Positions 33,676-40,300 of a DNA stretch of 48,417 nt are shown one piece after another. Under the pieces are notes generated by a model, which searched no databases, was not told the DNA's origin, and saw only the letters and a program-made list of their open reading frames with translations. Each line of letters opens with the position of its first letter. Within the stretch, counting starts at the first letter, position 1. A program made the translations under genes and the position numbers. The stretch covers positions 1-48,417 of the IMG/VR virus record IMGVR_UViG_3300017706_001290; one strand, given 5' to 3'. The DNA comes from a virus.

Positions 33676-33885
33676 TCACAGGTATCCATATATCTAAGAT
33701 CATATTATATATCCTATTAAATGCCTACGGCATTTTCAGCTTCATAAAGCTATCGCTTTATTCGCTGTTACTTTAGGAAATATCGAATATAATGATTATT
33801 TTTAAGAATTTTTTCTATATTAATATTTATGATACTATATCACATGAAGTTTTATTCACACTTAGCCTGAAGAAGGCCAAGCATG
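33676..33885 (-). other. Noncoding leader region with two perfect hairpins
   Basis: About 210 bases with no plausible gene. It contains the inverted repeats AAATGCC-TAC-GGCATTT (33719-33735) and ATAAAGC-TATC-GCTTTAT (33744-33761), each 7 bp and perfect, and a third imperfect one at 33861-33881 (CTTGGCC/GGCTAAG on the minus strand, one G-U pair). If transcribed from the late box at 33824-33831, the first two would lie in the leader of the 146-residue gene. The one at 33719 is followed by TTTT on the plus strand and may also stop plus-strand readthrough. Confidence 0.5.
33824..33831 (-). promoter_or_regulatory. Late promoter CATAAATA
   Basis: Minus-strand CATAAATATTAATAT lies about 150 bases before the 146-residue gene. 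The same 15-base string occurs at the late promoter before gp25 (44701) on the plus strand, which supports it as a real element. Confidence 0.6.
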
Positions 33886-33911
33886 AAAAAAAACCTGACA
33901 TCACCGTCAGC
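33886..33911 (-). terminator. Intrinsic terminator of the 34 kb noncoding RNA
   Basis: CTGAC-GGTGAT-GTCAG followed by G and eight T on the minus strand. It ends any transcript coming through the structured stretch 33912-34200. Confidence 0.88.
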
Positions 33912-34200
33912 CTCACTCACATTGTTGTATTAAACCTAAATTAACGCTCAGGGGAGGCGGTTATGCTGTACCTCTATTACATAATGCTTAATAACGCAGA
34001 AACGCCATATGTTACAACAAACAACATATAGCTATCCGTAAGTTCCAATTGGACAGGAGAGCTTACTCGTTTTTGGTTGGTCAAACCAGCGCATTGACCA
34101 AGGCACACCAGGTTCTGGTCACAAGTTAATGTAACCTCAAGGTGAGTCGAGCTAATCCCGACCAATCAAAGCCATGATGCCTTTATTAGAATTGTATTAG
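33886..34200 (-). ncRNA. Candidate structured noncoding RNA, about 300 nt
   Basis: Between the nuclease gene and the 146-residue gene lies a stretch with no supported reading frame but a run of strong hairpins on the minus strand, ending in an intrinsic terminator: GTCGGG/CTCGAC (34146-34162), GGTTACA/TGTGACC (34117-34136), TTGGTCAA/TTGACCAA (34077-34101, perfect 8 bp), GTAAG/CTTAC with inner TCCAATTGGA (34038-34066), and ATATGTT/AACATAT (34007-34029). The local GC content is higher than in flanking A/T-rich DNA. No clear promoter lies directly upstream, so it may be cut from the nuclease transcript. It is not recognisable as tRNA or another known class. An unusually long 3' UTR is the alternative. 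Confidence 0.55.
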
Positions 34201-34211
34201 AGTTGTGTTAG

Positions 34212-34757
34212 TTATCTAGGATCTATATTAGCGCCTTTAACGGCAAAAGTCTCTAGTGTTTCAGTATTGTCTGTGTTAGCCTTAAAATCATCCCAAAATG
34301 TAATTGTCCATGATCCATATTTTTTTGATCCATAAGTTACTCTTCGAGCAGTGAATAAAAATCTATCCAATATCGAAGGAAATGCTATGTAAATGCCTTT
34401 GCGATTAAACTTCATAAACAATATGTCTAAGTCGTCTTTATCGTGTGCGTCTAGTGTTTGTTCGAGCCATTGTTCTAAAATTGGTATTGGTTTTTCCTGT
34501 AATAGATGATGGAAAGGAAAGTCTGCATAGTTTTTACACTCGCAATTAAAATAATTCCAATGGTCTGGAGGAATTATATCTCCTTTAAATGCCTTGATTT
34601 GGTTTTCCGTAAGTGTACTCTTACGAGCAGCATTAATGCCGCCTACAAATGCACCACTGTGTGGTACACGTTCGAAGTTATCTCCATAAAGTTCTGACAG
34701 TATTTTACATACTTCACGTTCAAAACCTTTGCCTTTATTTTTACTTTTACTACTCAT
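34212..34757 (-). CDS. PD-(D/E)XK nuclease, resolvase-like, 181 aa
   Basis: The N terminus GKGFEREVCKIL (about 9-20) supplies the conserved Glu (E13 or E15). The motif FKGDIIPP has Asp60, and FNCECKN has the E73xK75 pair, giving the order E, D, ExK of Holliday-junction-resolvase-like PD-(D/E)XK nucleases. It probably acts on branched or damaged phage DNA together with gp46/gp47, whose genes are just upstream on the same strand. Its ATG overlaps the stop of the 59-residue gene, so the two are coupled. A sigma70-type promoter (34762-34790) directly precedes it, and its predicted transcription start falls almost on the ATG. The nuclease call is firm, the substrate is not. Confidence 0.8.
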   Translation of the reverse strand: MSSKSKNKGKGFEREVCKILSELYGDNFERVPHSGAFVGGINAARKSTLTENQIKAFKGDIIPPDHWNYFNCECKNYADFPFHHLLQEKPIPILEQWLEQTLDAHDKDDLDILFMKFNRKGIYIAFPSILDRFLFTARRVTYGSKKYGSWTITFWDDFKANTDNTETLETFAVKGANIDPR

Positions 34758-34929
34758 CTTGTTTATACTGTATTTTCTGCATTATGTCAATACCTAATTT
34801 TGTAATATCTATATGTTTAAATTTAGATGCAAATAATTCATGTTGTGTATCTGTAATTTGTTTTTTTGGATACATAACCTTTTCAATAATTTTACTCCAA
34901 TTTTTAGATAAATCTTCTTCGTTAGACAT
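34750..34929 (-). CDS. Short conserved-looking gene after gp46, 59 aa
   Basis: The ATG at 34929 lies inside the last codons of gp46 (8-base overlap) and the frame runs 59 codons to a stop that overlaps the nuclease ATG (ATGAGTAG). The product is helical and charged: MSNEEDLSKNWSKIIEKVMY, then PKKQITDTQHELFASKFKHI, ending QYKQDE. Complete frame use between two coupled genes and a coding-like pattern support it as a real gene. I recognise no domain. Its location suggests a small accessory of the recombination/repair operon. Confidence 0.7.
   Translation of the reverse strand: MSNEEDLSKNWSKIIEKVMYPKKQITDTQHELFASKFKHIDITKLGIDIMQKIQYKQDE
34762..34790 (-). promoter_or_regulatory. sigma70-type promoter inside the 59-aa gene
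   Basis: Minus-strand TTGACA (34785-34790), a 17-base spacer, and TATAAA (34762-34767). The predicted start of transcription falls within a few bases of the nuclease ATG at 34757, which would give a leaderless message or a start used for the downstream noncoding RNA. It lies in coding sequence, so chance is possible. Confidence 0.5.
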
Positions 34930-36697
34930 CCACTATTTCTACTTCTGTATTAAACGTAGTAAATCCATTTTCTTTTGTTACTTGTAAAATGTTATTCACT
35001 CGCCCTACTAATTCATCTCTGTGACTAATTAGTAAAATATTCTTACCTCGCTCACGCTCTTGCTTTTTAAGAACACTTAATGCGCTTTCCACACCAACTG
35101 TATCCATACCACTATCAACAAGTTCGTCAATACAAACTAAGTTAATAGGATGATTCATACTTTCAAATACATCGCGAAAACTCCAACTAAGTCCTAGTAT
35201 TAGTCTATTGCGCTCACCACGTGATAAGTTGTCAAAGTCTAAGTCTTGTCCAAGCTGTGTAATAGTTACAGTTAGATCACTTTGGAATTGTACTTCGTGT
35301 GGTAAACCTAAACGTGTAATATAATATTCTAGTCGTGTGTTTAAGAACTGCAAGTTCTGTTCAATAATCTTTTTACGAATAAAACTATCTTTGTTTGTAA
35401 GTAGTTTTAATAAAAAATCCTGGTGCTCTTTTAGTTCAGTAACTCTATTAACTTCTGACCAGTCTAATTCTTGCAGTCCTGTTTCATTCAAACTTTCAAT
35501 TTGTTCTGTATATGGATCTGTTTCTTGTTCTGCATTAGTTAATGCAGTCTGCATTTGTTGTATTTTATTCTGATGTTCAAATGCTTCTTGCACAGTATTA
35601 TATTGTATTTTTGGGGAAACACCCAAAGCACCAATTTCTGCTATAGTGTCTTTATATTCTTTTTGTTTTAATCCATTATCCCAAATATGTGTGCTTGCTT
35701 CTTCTCTTTGCTCATTTTTACTATTTAAAATGTCTTGTTGCTTATCATCATGTAATTCTTGTCCACATGCATGACATTTGTGTTCTTGAAGTAATTTTGT
35801 TTCTTTATCTAGTTTAGTTATTAGTTTTTGTTGTTTGTTGTTGTCTGCATCTAAACTAGCAATCCACCGATTAGCTTCATCAAGTCTTGTCTTTTTTTCG
35901 TTAAAAGCAGCAAAGTCTACATGTGCTTGTAATTCAGCATCAATGTCTATGTGTTCCAAGGCACGTAGCTCACTAGCAAATTTATTAATTCTCTCTTGTC
36001 TTTTTTGTACCCACACACGTTGTCTGCGTTCTAAATCAGAAATACTTTTACCAATTCTTTCGTTGGCTTCCTCTATACCTCTTATACGGTATGTTTCTTC
36101 TTGTATCTTATCTTTACTTATGCGAACAAGATCTTTGAGTACATCAGCCTTTTCACTAAGCTGTGTGATACCCAATAATTGTTCAATTAAGTCTCTTTGA
36201 TCATTAGCTCGCATACTAAGAAAAGGTTCAGTATATGTATTTAAAGCACAAACATGTTTAAACATTGTATGGCTCATTCCAAGAACACGCTCAATAGCAC
36301 GTTGGCTCATGCGTCCTTCGCCTTGCATTTCGTCAGTAATGCTTTCAAGACTATCAACTTCATTTACCAAAAATTTAAAAATATTTGGTTTACGTCCACG
36401 TTCAATACGATACTGTACACCATCACGTTCAAAGTCTACAGTAACTAACATTTGTTTATTATTTGTCTTGTTAACAAGGTTATCTTTTTTAATATTATAT
36501 AATGCATTACCAAACAAAGCAAAACTCAATGCGTTTACAATAGTAGTCTTGCCTGTGCCATTACGTGAACCATCTCCTCCTAAGTCTAGGTTATTTCCTA
36601 AAACAAGAGTAAGTCCTGCATTATCAAAATGTACCGCTTGTGTTACATTTCCAACACTCATAAAGTTTTTTACTGTTATATTCTTAATTATTAACAT
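34922..36697 (-). CDS. 46: Recombination endonuclease subunit gp46, SbcC/Rad50-like ATPase, 591 aa
   Basis: A Rad50/SbcC-type ATPase. The N terminus has the Walker A site GSRNGTGKTT (about 43-52), then AIERVLGMSHTMFKHV. A coiled coil follows with a CHAC zinc hook (about residues 308-311) in the middle. The C-terminal half has the ABC signature LSRGERNRL (about 490-500), Walker B (VCIDELVDSGMD) and a histidine switch (LLISHRDEL). With gp47 it resects DNA ends for recombination-dependent replication and helps degrade host DNA. The length is close to T4 gp46 (560). It overlaps gp47 by a base (ATG at 36697) and forms one operon with gp55 and gp47. Confidence 0.96.
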   Translation of the reverse strand: MLIIKNITVKNFMSVGNVTQAVHFDNAGLTLVLGNNLDLGGDGSRNGTGKTTIVNALSFALFGNALYNIKKDNLVNKTNNKQMLVTVDFERDGVQYRIERGRKPNIFKFLVNEVDSLESITDEMQGEGRMSQRAIERVLGMSHTMFKHVCALNTYTEPFLSMRANDQRDLIEQLLGITQLSEKADVLKDLVRISKDKIQEETYRIRGIEEANERIGKSISDLERRQRVWVQKRQERINKFASELRALEHIDIDAELQAHVDFAAFNEKKTRLDEANRWIASLDADNNKQQKLITKLDKETKLLQEHKCHACGQELHDDKQQDILNSKNEQREEASTHIWDNGLKQKEYKDTIAEIGALGVSPKIQYNTVQEAFEHQNKIQQMQTALTNAEQETDPYTEQIESLNETGLQELDWSEVNRVTELKEHQDFLLKLLTNKDSFIRKKIIEQNLQFLNTRLEYYITRLGLPHEVQFQSDLTVTITQLGQDLDFDNLSRGERNRLILGLSWSFRDVFESMNHPINLVCIDELVDSGMDTVGVESALSVLKKQERERGKNILLISHRDELVGRVNNILQVTKENGFTTFNTEVEIVDV

Positions 36698-37719
36698 TAA
36701 TGGCTTAGTCCTCTATAAATGTCTACCAAAACTTCTTTTTTGATATTTTCGCTTTCTATTGATTGTATTTGGCTTAGTACTATACTATCAACATTTTCTA
36801 CTTGAATGTCAACACCTTGTTGCCAATCATTTGTATGTTCTTCTTTTTTACTTGGAATAAGAGAAATTTCTCTCAAATTATATTGTTGGGCAAATGTTTC
36901 TTTTACAAAGTTTGCTTCCTCGTATGTGATGCCACAGTCTAAACTTACACGACAATATGTATTGTCTGCCAAATAATCACCAGGACTATCAATTAATTTA
37001 CTCAATGGTATTGTGCGATACTTTGGAGCATCAGGCCATGGTATGTATTCCATAGTACCATCCCAATCCAAAACCATCATACCACGATCATCATCCCACG
37101 CATCTGAAAAGTTATGTGGAAATGCATTACCAGTATAAACTACATTGCCTCTTTCTTGTCTTTTATGAAAATGCCCACTAAAAACTTTATCAGGCTTCTT
37201 TAAATCTTCAGCACTTAATTGTCCATGATCTGGCATCTGCACAAGTGCATTCATATAGAAACTAGGAAGCTCAAAATGACCAAACATAAATTTACAATCA
37301 ACTTCTTTTAATTTTTTCCACTCGTCATCCACAAGCCACGGAACAAATGCCACACCATCTTCAATAAATGTACCATCATTAATCATTCTAATTTTATTAT
37401 AGTTTGATACCATAGGTACACTGTGTATTTCTCTCTTCTCACGATAATACAAGTCATGGTTTCCTGTAATCATAATTACCTCGTCAAAGTTATCATTCAG
37501 TCTTTCGAGATTACTATGTGTGTAATTGAGTGTACTAACATTAATACTTGCACGATTATGATGCCAGTCGCCCAAAAAGAAACATTTTTTAATCCCTCTT
37601 TGGTGTGCCTGTTCAATCATCCATATAATAAAGTTTTCACAATCAATGTTGTGAGTTCGTGAGTTATTCTTCATACCGAAGTGGATATCGGTAAAGATAA
37701 CAGCCTTATCAAAAAACAT
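36697..37719 (-). CDS. 47: Recombination endonuclease subunit gp47, SbcD/Mre11-like phosphoesterase, 340 aa
   Basis: A calcineurin-type metallophosphoesterase carrying the full Mre11 motif set: FTDIHFG (D11, H13), LGDWHHNR, TGNHDLYY, MFGHFELP and FSGHFHKRQ. It pairs with gp46 as exonuclease/endonuclease in recombination and host DNA degradation. The length equals that of T4 gp47 (339). The gene follows gp55 with no gap (ends join at 37719/37720) and its last base overlaps gp46, so it is strictly coupled. The order gp55, gp47, gp46 is preserved from T4-like phages. Confidence 0.96.
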   Translation of the reverse strand: MFFDKAVIFTDIHFGMKNNSRTHNIDCENFIIWMIEQAHQRGIKKCFFLGDWHHNRASINVSTLNYTHSNLERLNDNFDEVIMITGNHDLYYREKREIHSVPMVSNYNKIRMINDGTFIEDGVAFVPWLVDDEWKKLKEVDCKFMFGHFELPSFYMNALVQMPDHGQLSAEDLKKPDKVFSGHFHKRQERGNVVYTGNAFPHNFSDAWDDDRGMMVLDWDGTMEYIPWPDAPKYRTIPLSKLIDSPGDYLADNTYCRVSLDCGITYEEANFVKETFAQQYNLREISLIPSKKEEHTNDWQQGVDIQVENVDSIVLSQIQSIESENIKKEVLVDIYRGLSH

Positions 37720-38625
37720 TTATTCTCCTGCTTCTTGCTTTGATGTTGTGGGTTCGGATTCTTTAACTTCTTTACTTTTTTCTTTGAGTATTTCCTGAGC
37801 ACTTTCCCATTCTGCATTAAACAATCTTGTGCTACTTGGATTTAGACCTTCTTCTTCTAATAAGTCATCTCTAATTTCCTGGCTACGTTTTTCTAAATTA
37901 AGTACTCTTGTAAAACTATTATTGATTGCGGCAGTGTAGTATGCAAACGGATTAGAACTTTTTGCTTCATTAAATTGCAAACCTATTTGTGTCAATTGTA
38001 ATAATGCCTGTCCACGCATCTCATCTACATACGTATAGCCACGCCAATTACCACGCATACTATATCGTTCACACAATTTCATATACATACTTGCTAAACG
38101 ATTATTAGTAGTACCATGTGTAACACTAAATGCTCCATTGCCTAAACTACCTTCCCAGTGACTTCGTGTAACTTCTTCCCAAGAATTGTCTTCTTTAAAA
38201 TTATAATGTTTAAAAGGAGGAAAATTACACTTAGCATGATAGTCTGCTTCTGTTTTTGGTTTGTTTTTTCTATTCTCTTTAGGAACATGATCAAAAGTCA
38301 TTACACGAATAACTACATCTGTTTTTGGAATTGTATCTACATCCACTGCAAAATCTGCAGCTTTAGGCTTTGTTTTTTTGCCTGTTAATCCTTTTTCCCA
38401 TCGTTTAACTTCTGCCTCATGTGCTTCTTTTTGCATCCTGGTTGCACGTGTTTGTCTAGCGAGATCCATAATCTCGTCGTCAATATCATCTAAACTATCC
38501 ACAATTGCATCAAATAAGCCTTCGCTTTCTTCATCTTTGATCCAACAATAGGACATTTTAGATTTGTGTATTTCTTTCAATAAGTCTTTGTTTGTTAAAT
38601 AAAATTGTTTAGGGGCTCTAGCCAT
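37720..38625 (-). CDS. 55: Late-transcription sigma factor, T4 gp55-like, 301 aa
   Basis: The core YVDEMRGQALLQLTQIGLQF and FAYYTAAINNSFTRVLNLEK (about 204-250) is the sigma-2-like region shared by T4-like gp55 proteins, which bind host core polymerase and direct it to the TATAAATA late box. At 301 residues it is longer than T4 gp55 (185), with an extra N-terminal charged helical region (1-90) and a segment (about 95-150) that I do not recognise. A sigma70-type promoter lies immediately upstream (38647-38675), consistent with production before late genes. The numerous NATAAATA boxes in this window are its expected targets. Confidence 0.92.
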   Translation of the reverse strand: MARAPKQFYLTNKDLLKEIHKSKMSYCWIKDEESEGLFDAIVDSLDDIDDEIMDLARQTRATRMQKEAHEAEVKRWEKGLTGKKTKPKAADFAVDVDTIPKTDVVIRVMTFDHVPKENRKNKPKTEADYHAKCNFPPFKHYNFKEDNSWEEVTRSHWEGSLGNGAFSVTHGTTNNRLASMYMKLCERYSMRGNWRGYTYVDEMRGQALLQLTQIGLQFNEAKSSNPFAYYTAAINNSFTRVLNLEKRSQEIRDDLLEEEGLNPSSTRLFNAEWESAQEILKEKSKEVKESEPTTSKQEAGE

Positions 38626-38646
38626 AATTTTCTCCTAGTTATAAGC

Positions 38647-38675
38647 ATTGTATATGTGGCCTTGTACGATGTCAA
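38647..38675 (-). promoter_or_regulatory. sigma70-type promoter of the gp55-gp47-gp46 operon
   Basis: Minus-strand TTGACA (38670-38675), 17-base spacer, TACAAT (38647-38652), 21 bases before the gp55 ATG and its AGGAGA ribosome binding site. A late promoter facing the other way (38691-38698) starts only 15 bases away, so early and late transcription diverge here. Confidence 0.88.
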
Positions 38676-38690
38676 TCGATATTTCAATAG

Positions 38691-38698
38691 TATAAATA
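38691..38698 (+). promoter_or_regulatory. Late promoter TATAAATA, exact consensus
   Basis: Exact T4 late consensus on the plus strand (TATAAATACTATTGGAG). The predicted start near 38704 coincides with the ribosome binding site GGAGAA, giving a leader of about 11 bases for the nucleotidyltransferase gene. Confidence 0.92.
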
Positions 38699-38714
38699 CT
38701 ATTGGAGAATAGTC

Positions 38715-39323
38715 ATGATTATTAATGAAATTATTAAAATAACTGAAAATGTTGAAAATGTTGTAGTATTTTTTGGAGGCCGCTTTCAACCTATGCACCA
38801 AGGACACCGAGATGTATACAAACATCTAGTAAGTAAGTTCGGTGCTTCAAATGTATTTATTGCTACGACTTTTAGTCAGAAAGCAACAAAAATGCATGCG
38901 GCTGGCAACTACAGTAATGATCCATTTACGTTTGATGAGAAGAAAAGCATCATGTCTACAATGTTTGGTATACCAGCAGACAAGATTGTAAACAGCAATC
39001 CATACAGAAGTGAACCATCTACAGTAGGCAGAGACAACAACAATACAAGGCTTGTATTGGTATTTGGTGCCAAAGACGCAGGGCGTTTAGGTGGCTCAGA
39101 TAAAGTACAGCCATTACCGAATAATATGGACGAAATGAAACCAGCTGCTGAAATGATATATTATTATGAAGCACCGCTAATGCAAGGTGGAATGAGTGCA
39201 AGTGACTTTCGTGCAACAATGGCAAGTAACGCCACACCGGAAGCAAAACAAGAAGAATTCGCAAAGTTTTTTGGAAAGTTTGATGAGAAGATATTTAAAT
39301 TTATTGAGGATAGACTTACATGA
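38715..39323 (+). CDS. HxGH nucleotidyltransferase-like protein, 202 aa
   Basis: A member of the nucleotidylyl transferase superfamily with GGRFQPMHQGH (about 21-31), in which H28-Q-G-H31 is the signature, and a C-terminal SASDFRATM (about 161-169) corresponding to the ISxTxxR motif. The pattern is closest to NMN/nicotinamide-nucleotide or cytidylyltransferase-like proteins seen in marine T4-like phages. It could make NAD from NMN or activate a small phospho compound; the substrate cannot be read from sequence. The start has GGAGAA 7 bases upstream and an exact late promoter. The stop overlaps the ATG of the next structural gene (ATGA), so it is expressed with the baseplate module, which is unusual for an enzyme of this type. 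Confidence 0.85.
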   Translation: MIINEIIKITENVENVVVFFGGRFQPMHQGHRDVYKHLVSKFGASNVFIATTFSQKATKMHAAGNYSNDPFTFDEKKSIMSTMFGIPADKIVNSNPYRSEPSTVGRDNNNTRLVLVFGAKDAGRLGGSDKVQPLPNNMDEMKPAAEMIYYYEAPLMQGGMSASDFRATMASNATPEAKQEEFAKFFGKFDEKIFKFIEDRLT

Positions 39324-40015
39324 GTGGTGGAGTATCACAAGATCAATTTGTAAAGCTGGTAACAAAACCAGGAAACCCTTTTGACTTTAGTGGCATGTTG
39401 GCACCTTTACGTTCCGGCCAAGGAGCTAATAATGGGGGTATAGTTTTTCCTTATACACCTACAATGCAGATGTCGCACAGCGCAAATTATGGTGCTTTCG
39501 ATATAACACATGGCATGTATGCTCCCAATTATTATGTAAACACACCAAGCCCTCAGATTAGTATCACTGCATTATTTACAAGTAATAATTTAGAAGAAGC
39601 AAAATATACAATTGCTGCTATACATTTTTTAAAAACATGTGTAAAGTCAGATTTTGGACAACAAAGAAGAGCCACTGCTGGAACACCTCCGCCTATCCTT
39701 AGTTTTAGTGGATACGGTGCAGTACATGCAAAAAATACACCAGTGGTAGTGAAAAGCGTTTCATACACATTAACAGAAGATATTGATTATGTAATGGTAT
39801 CTGAATCAGATATTGAAAGTGGTCCTCAAATTGAAGATACAACAATTTTAGATGCAGGAGCAGATTTTGAACCTGGTAGTACTGTTACTATACCTACACA
39901 ATTATTAATGTCTATTGAGTTAGGTGTACAACTACCACCAAGTAGTGTGCGTAAAGAATTTAACATTAAAAACTTTGCTTCAGGTGGATCACTAATTGAT
40001 AAAGGATATATCTAA
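39320..40015 (+). CDS. Baseplate tail-tube cap/initiator protein, gp48/gp54-like, 231 aa
   Basis: The protein begins MSGGVSQDQFVKLVTKPGNP and contains IVFPYTPTMQMSHSANYGAF, THGMYAPNYYVN and PPPILSFSGYGAVHAKNTPVVV, a pattern I associate with the tail-tube initiation proteins of marine T4-like baseplates (gp48 or gp54). It would cap the baseplate and begin tube polymerisation. Its start overlaps the nucleotidyltransferase stop and its stop overlaps the next ATG (TAATG), so the whole module is coupled. Which of gp48 and gp54 it is cannot be decided here. Confidence 0.65.
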   Translation: MSGGVSQDQFVKLVTKPGNPFDFSGMLAPLRSGQGANNGGIVFPYTPTMQMSHSANYGAFDITHGMYAPNYYVNTPSPQISITALFTSNNLEEAKYTIAAIHFLKTCVKSDFGQQRRATAGTPPPILSFSGYGAVHAKNTPVVVKSVSYTLTEDIDYVMVSESDIESGPQIEDTTILDAGADFEPGSTVTIPTQLLMSIELGVQLPPSSVRKEFNIKNFASGGSLIDKGYI

Positions 40016-40299
40016 TGACTAGTTATAGAACAGATAGTGTTTACAGAAATACAGGTATTGTAAACAATAAGTATTTGGATGTATATGAGCCTGGTAGTTT
40101 AGATTTAGAAAATACTTCTACTGAAGACTATGTTCTTACATCAAAACATAATAATAGACCAGACGTACTGGCACACGAACTTTATGGTAATGCTAAACTT
40201 TGGTGGGTATTTGCACAGTTCAACCCGGATATGCTGAACGACCCTATTATTGATTTTGTATCAGGATTAAAAATCAAAGTTCCAACAAGGTTTACATAA
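40015..40299 (+). CDS. 53: Baseplate wedge protein with LysM-like segment, gp53-like, 94 aa
   Basis: A short protein with HELYGNAKLWWVFAQFNPDM (about 53-72) and a closing GLKIKVPTRF, the LysM-like pattern characteristic of the gp53 family of baseplate wedge proteins. T4 gp53 is 196 residues; the shorter marine form keeps the LysM part. It is placed between the tube initiator and the hub gene, as expected for a baseplate module. Start and stop are tightly coupled with neighbours (TAATG, then a 1-base gap). Confidence 0.75.
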   Translation: MTSYRTDSVYRNTGIVNNKYLDVYEPGSLDLENTSTEDYVLTSKHNNRPDVLAHELYGNAKLWWVFAQFNPDMLNDPIIDFVSGLKIKVPTRFT

Positions 40300-40300
40300 A

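Noticed and set aside
33977-34165. A 62-codon minus-strand open frame within the 34 kb noncoding stretch.
   Set aside because: It has no ribosome binding site, poor composition, and overlaps the run of hairpins, so a structured RNA explains the region better.
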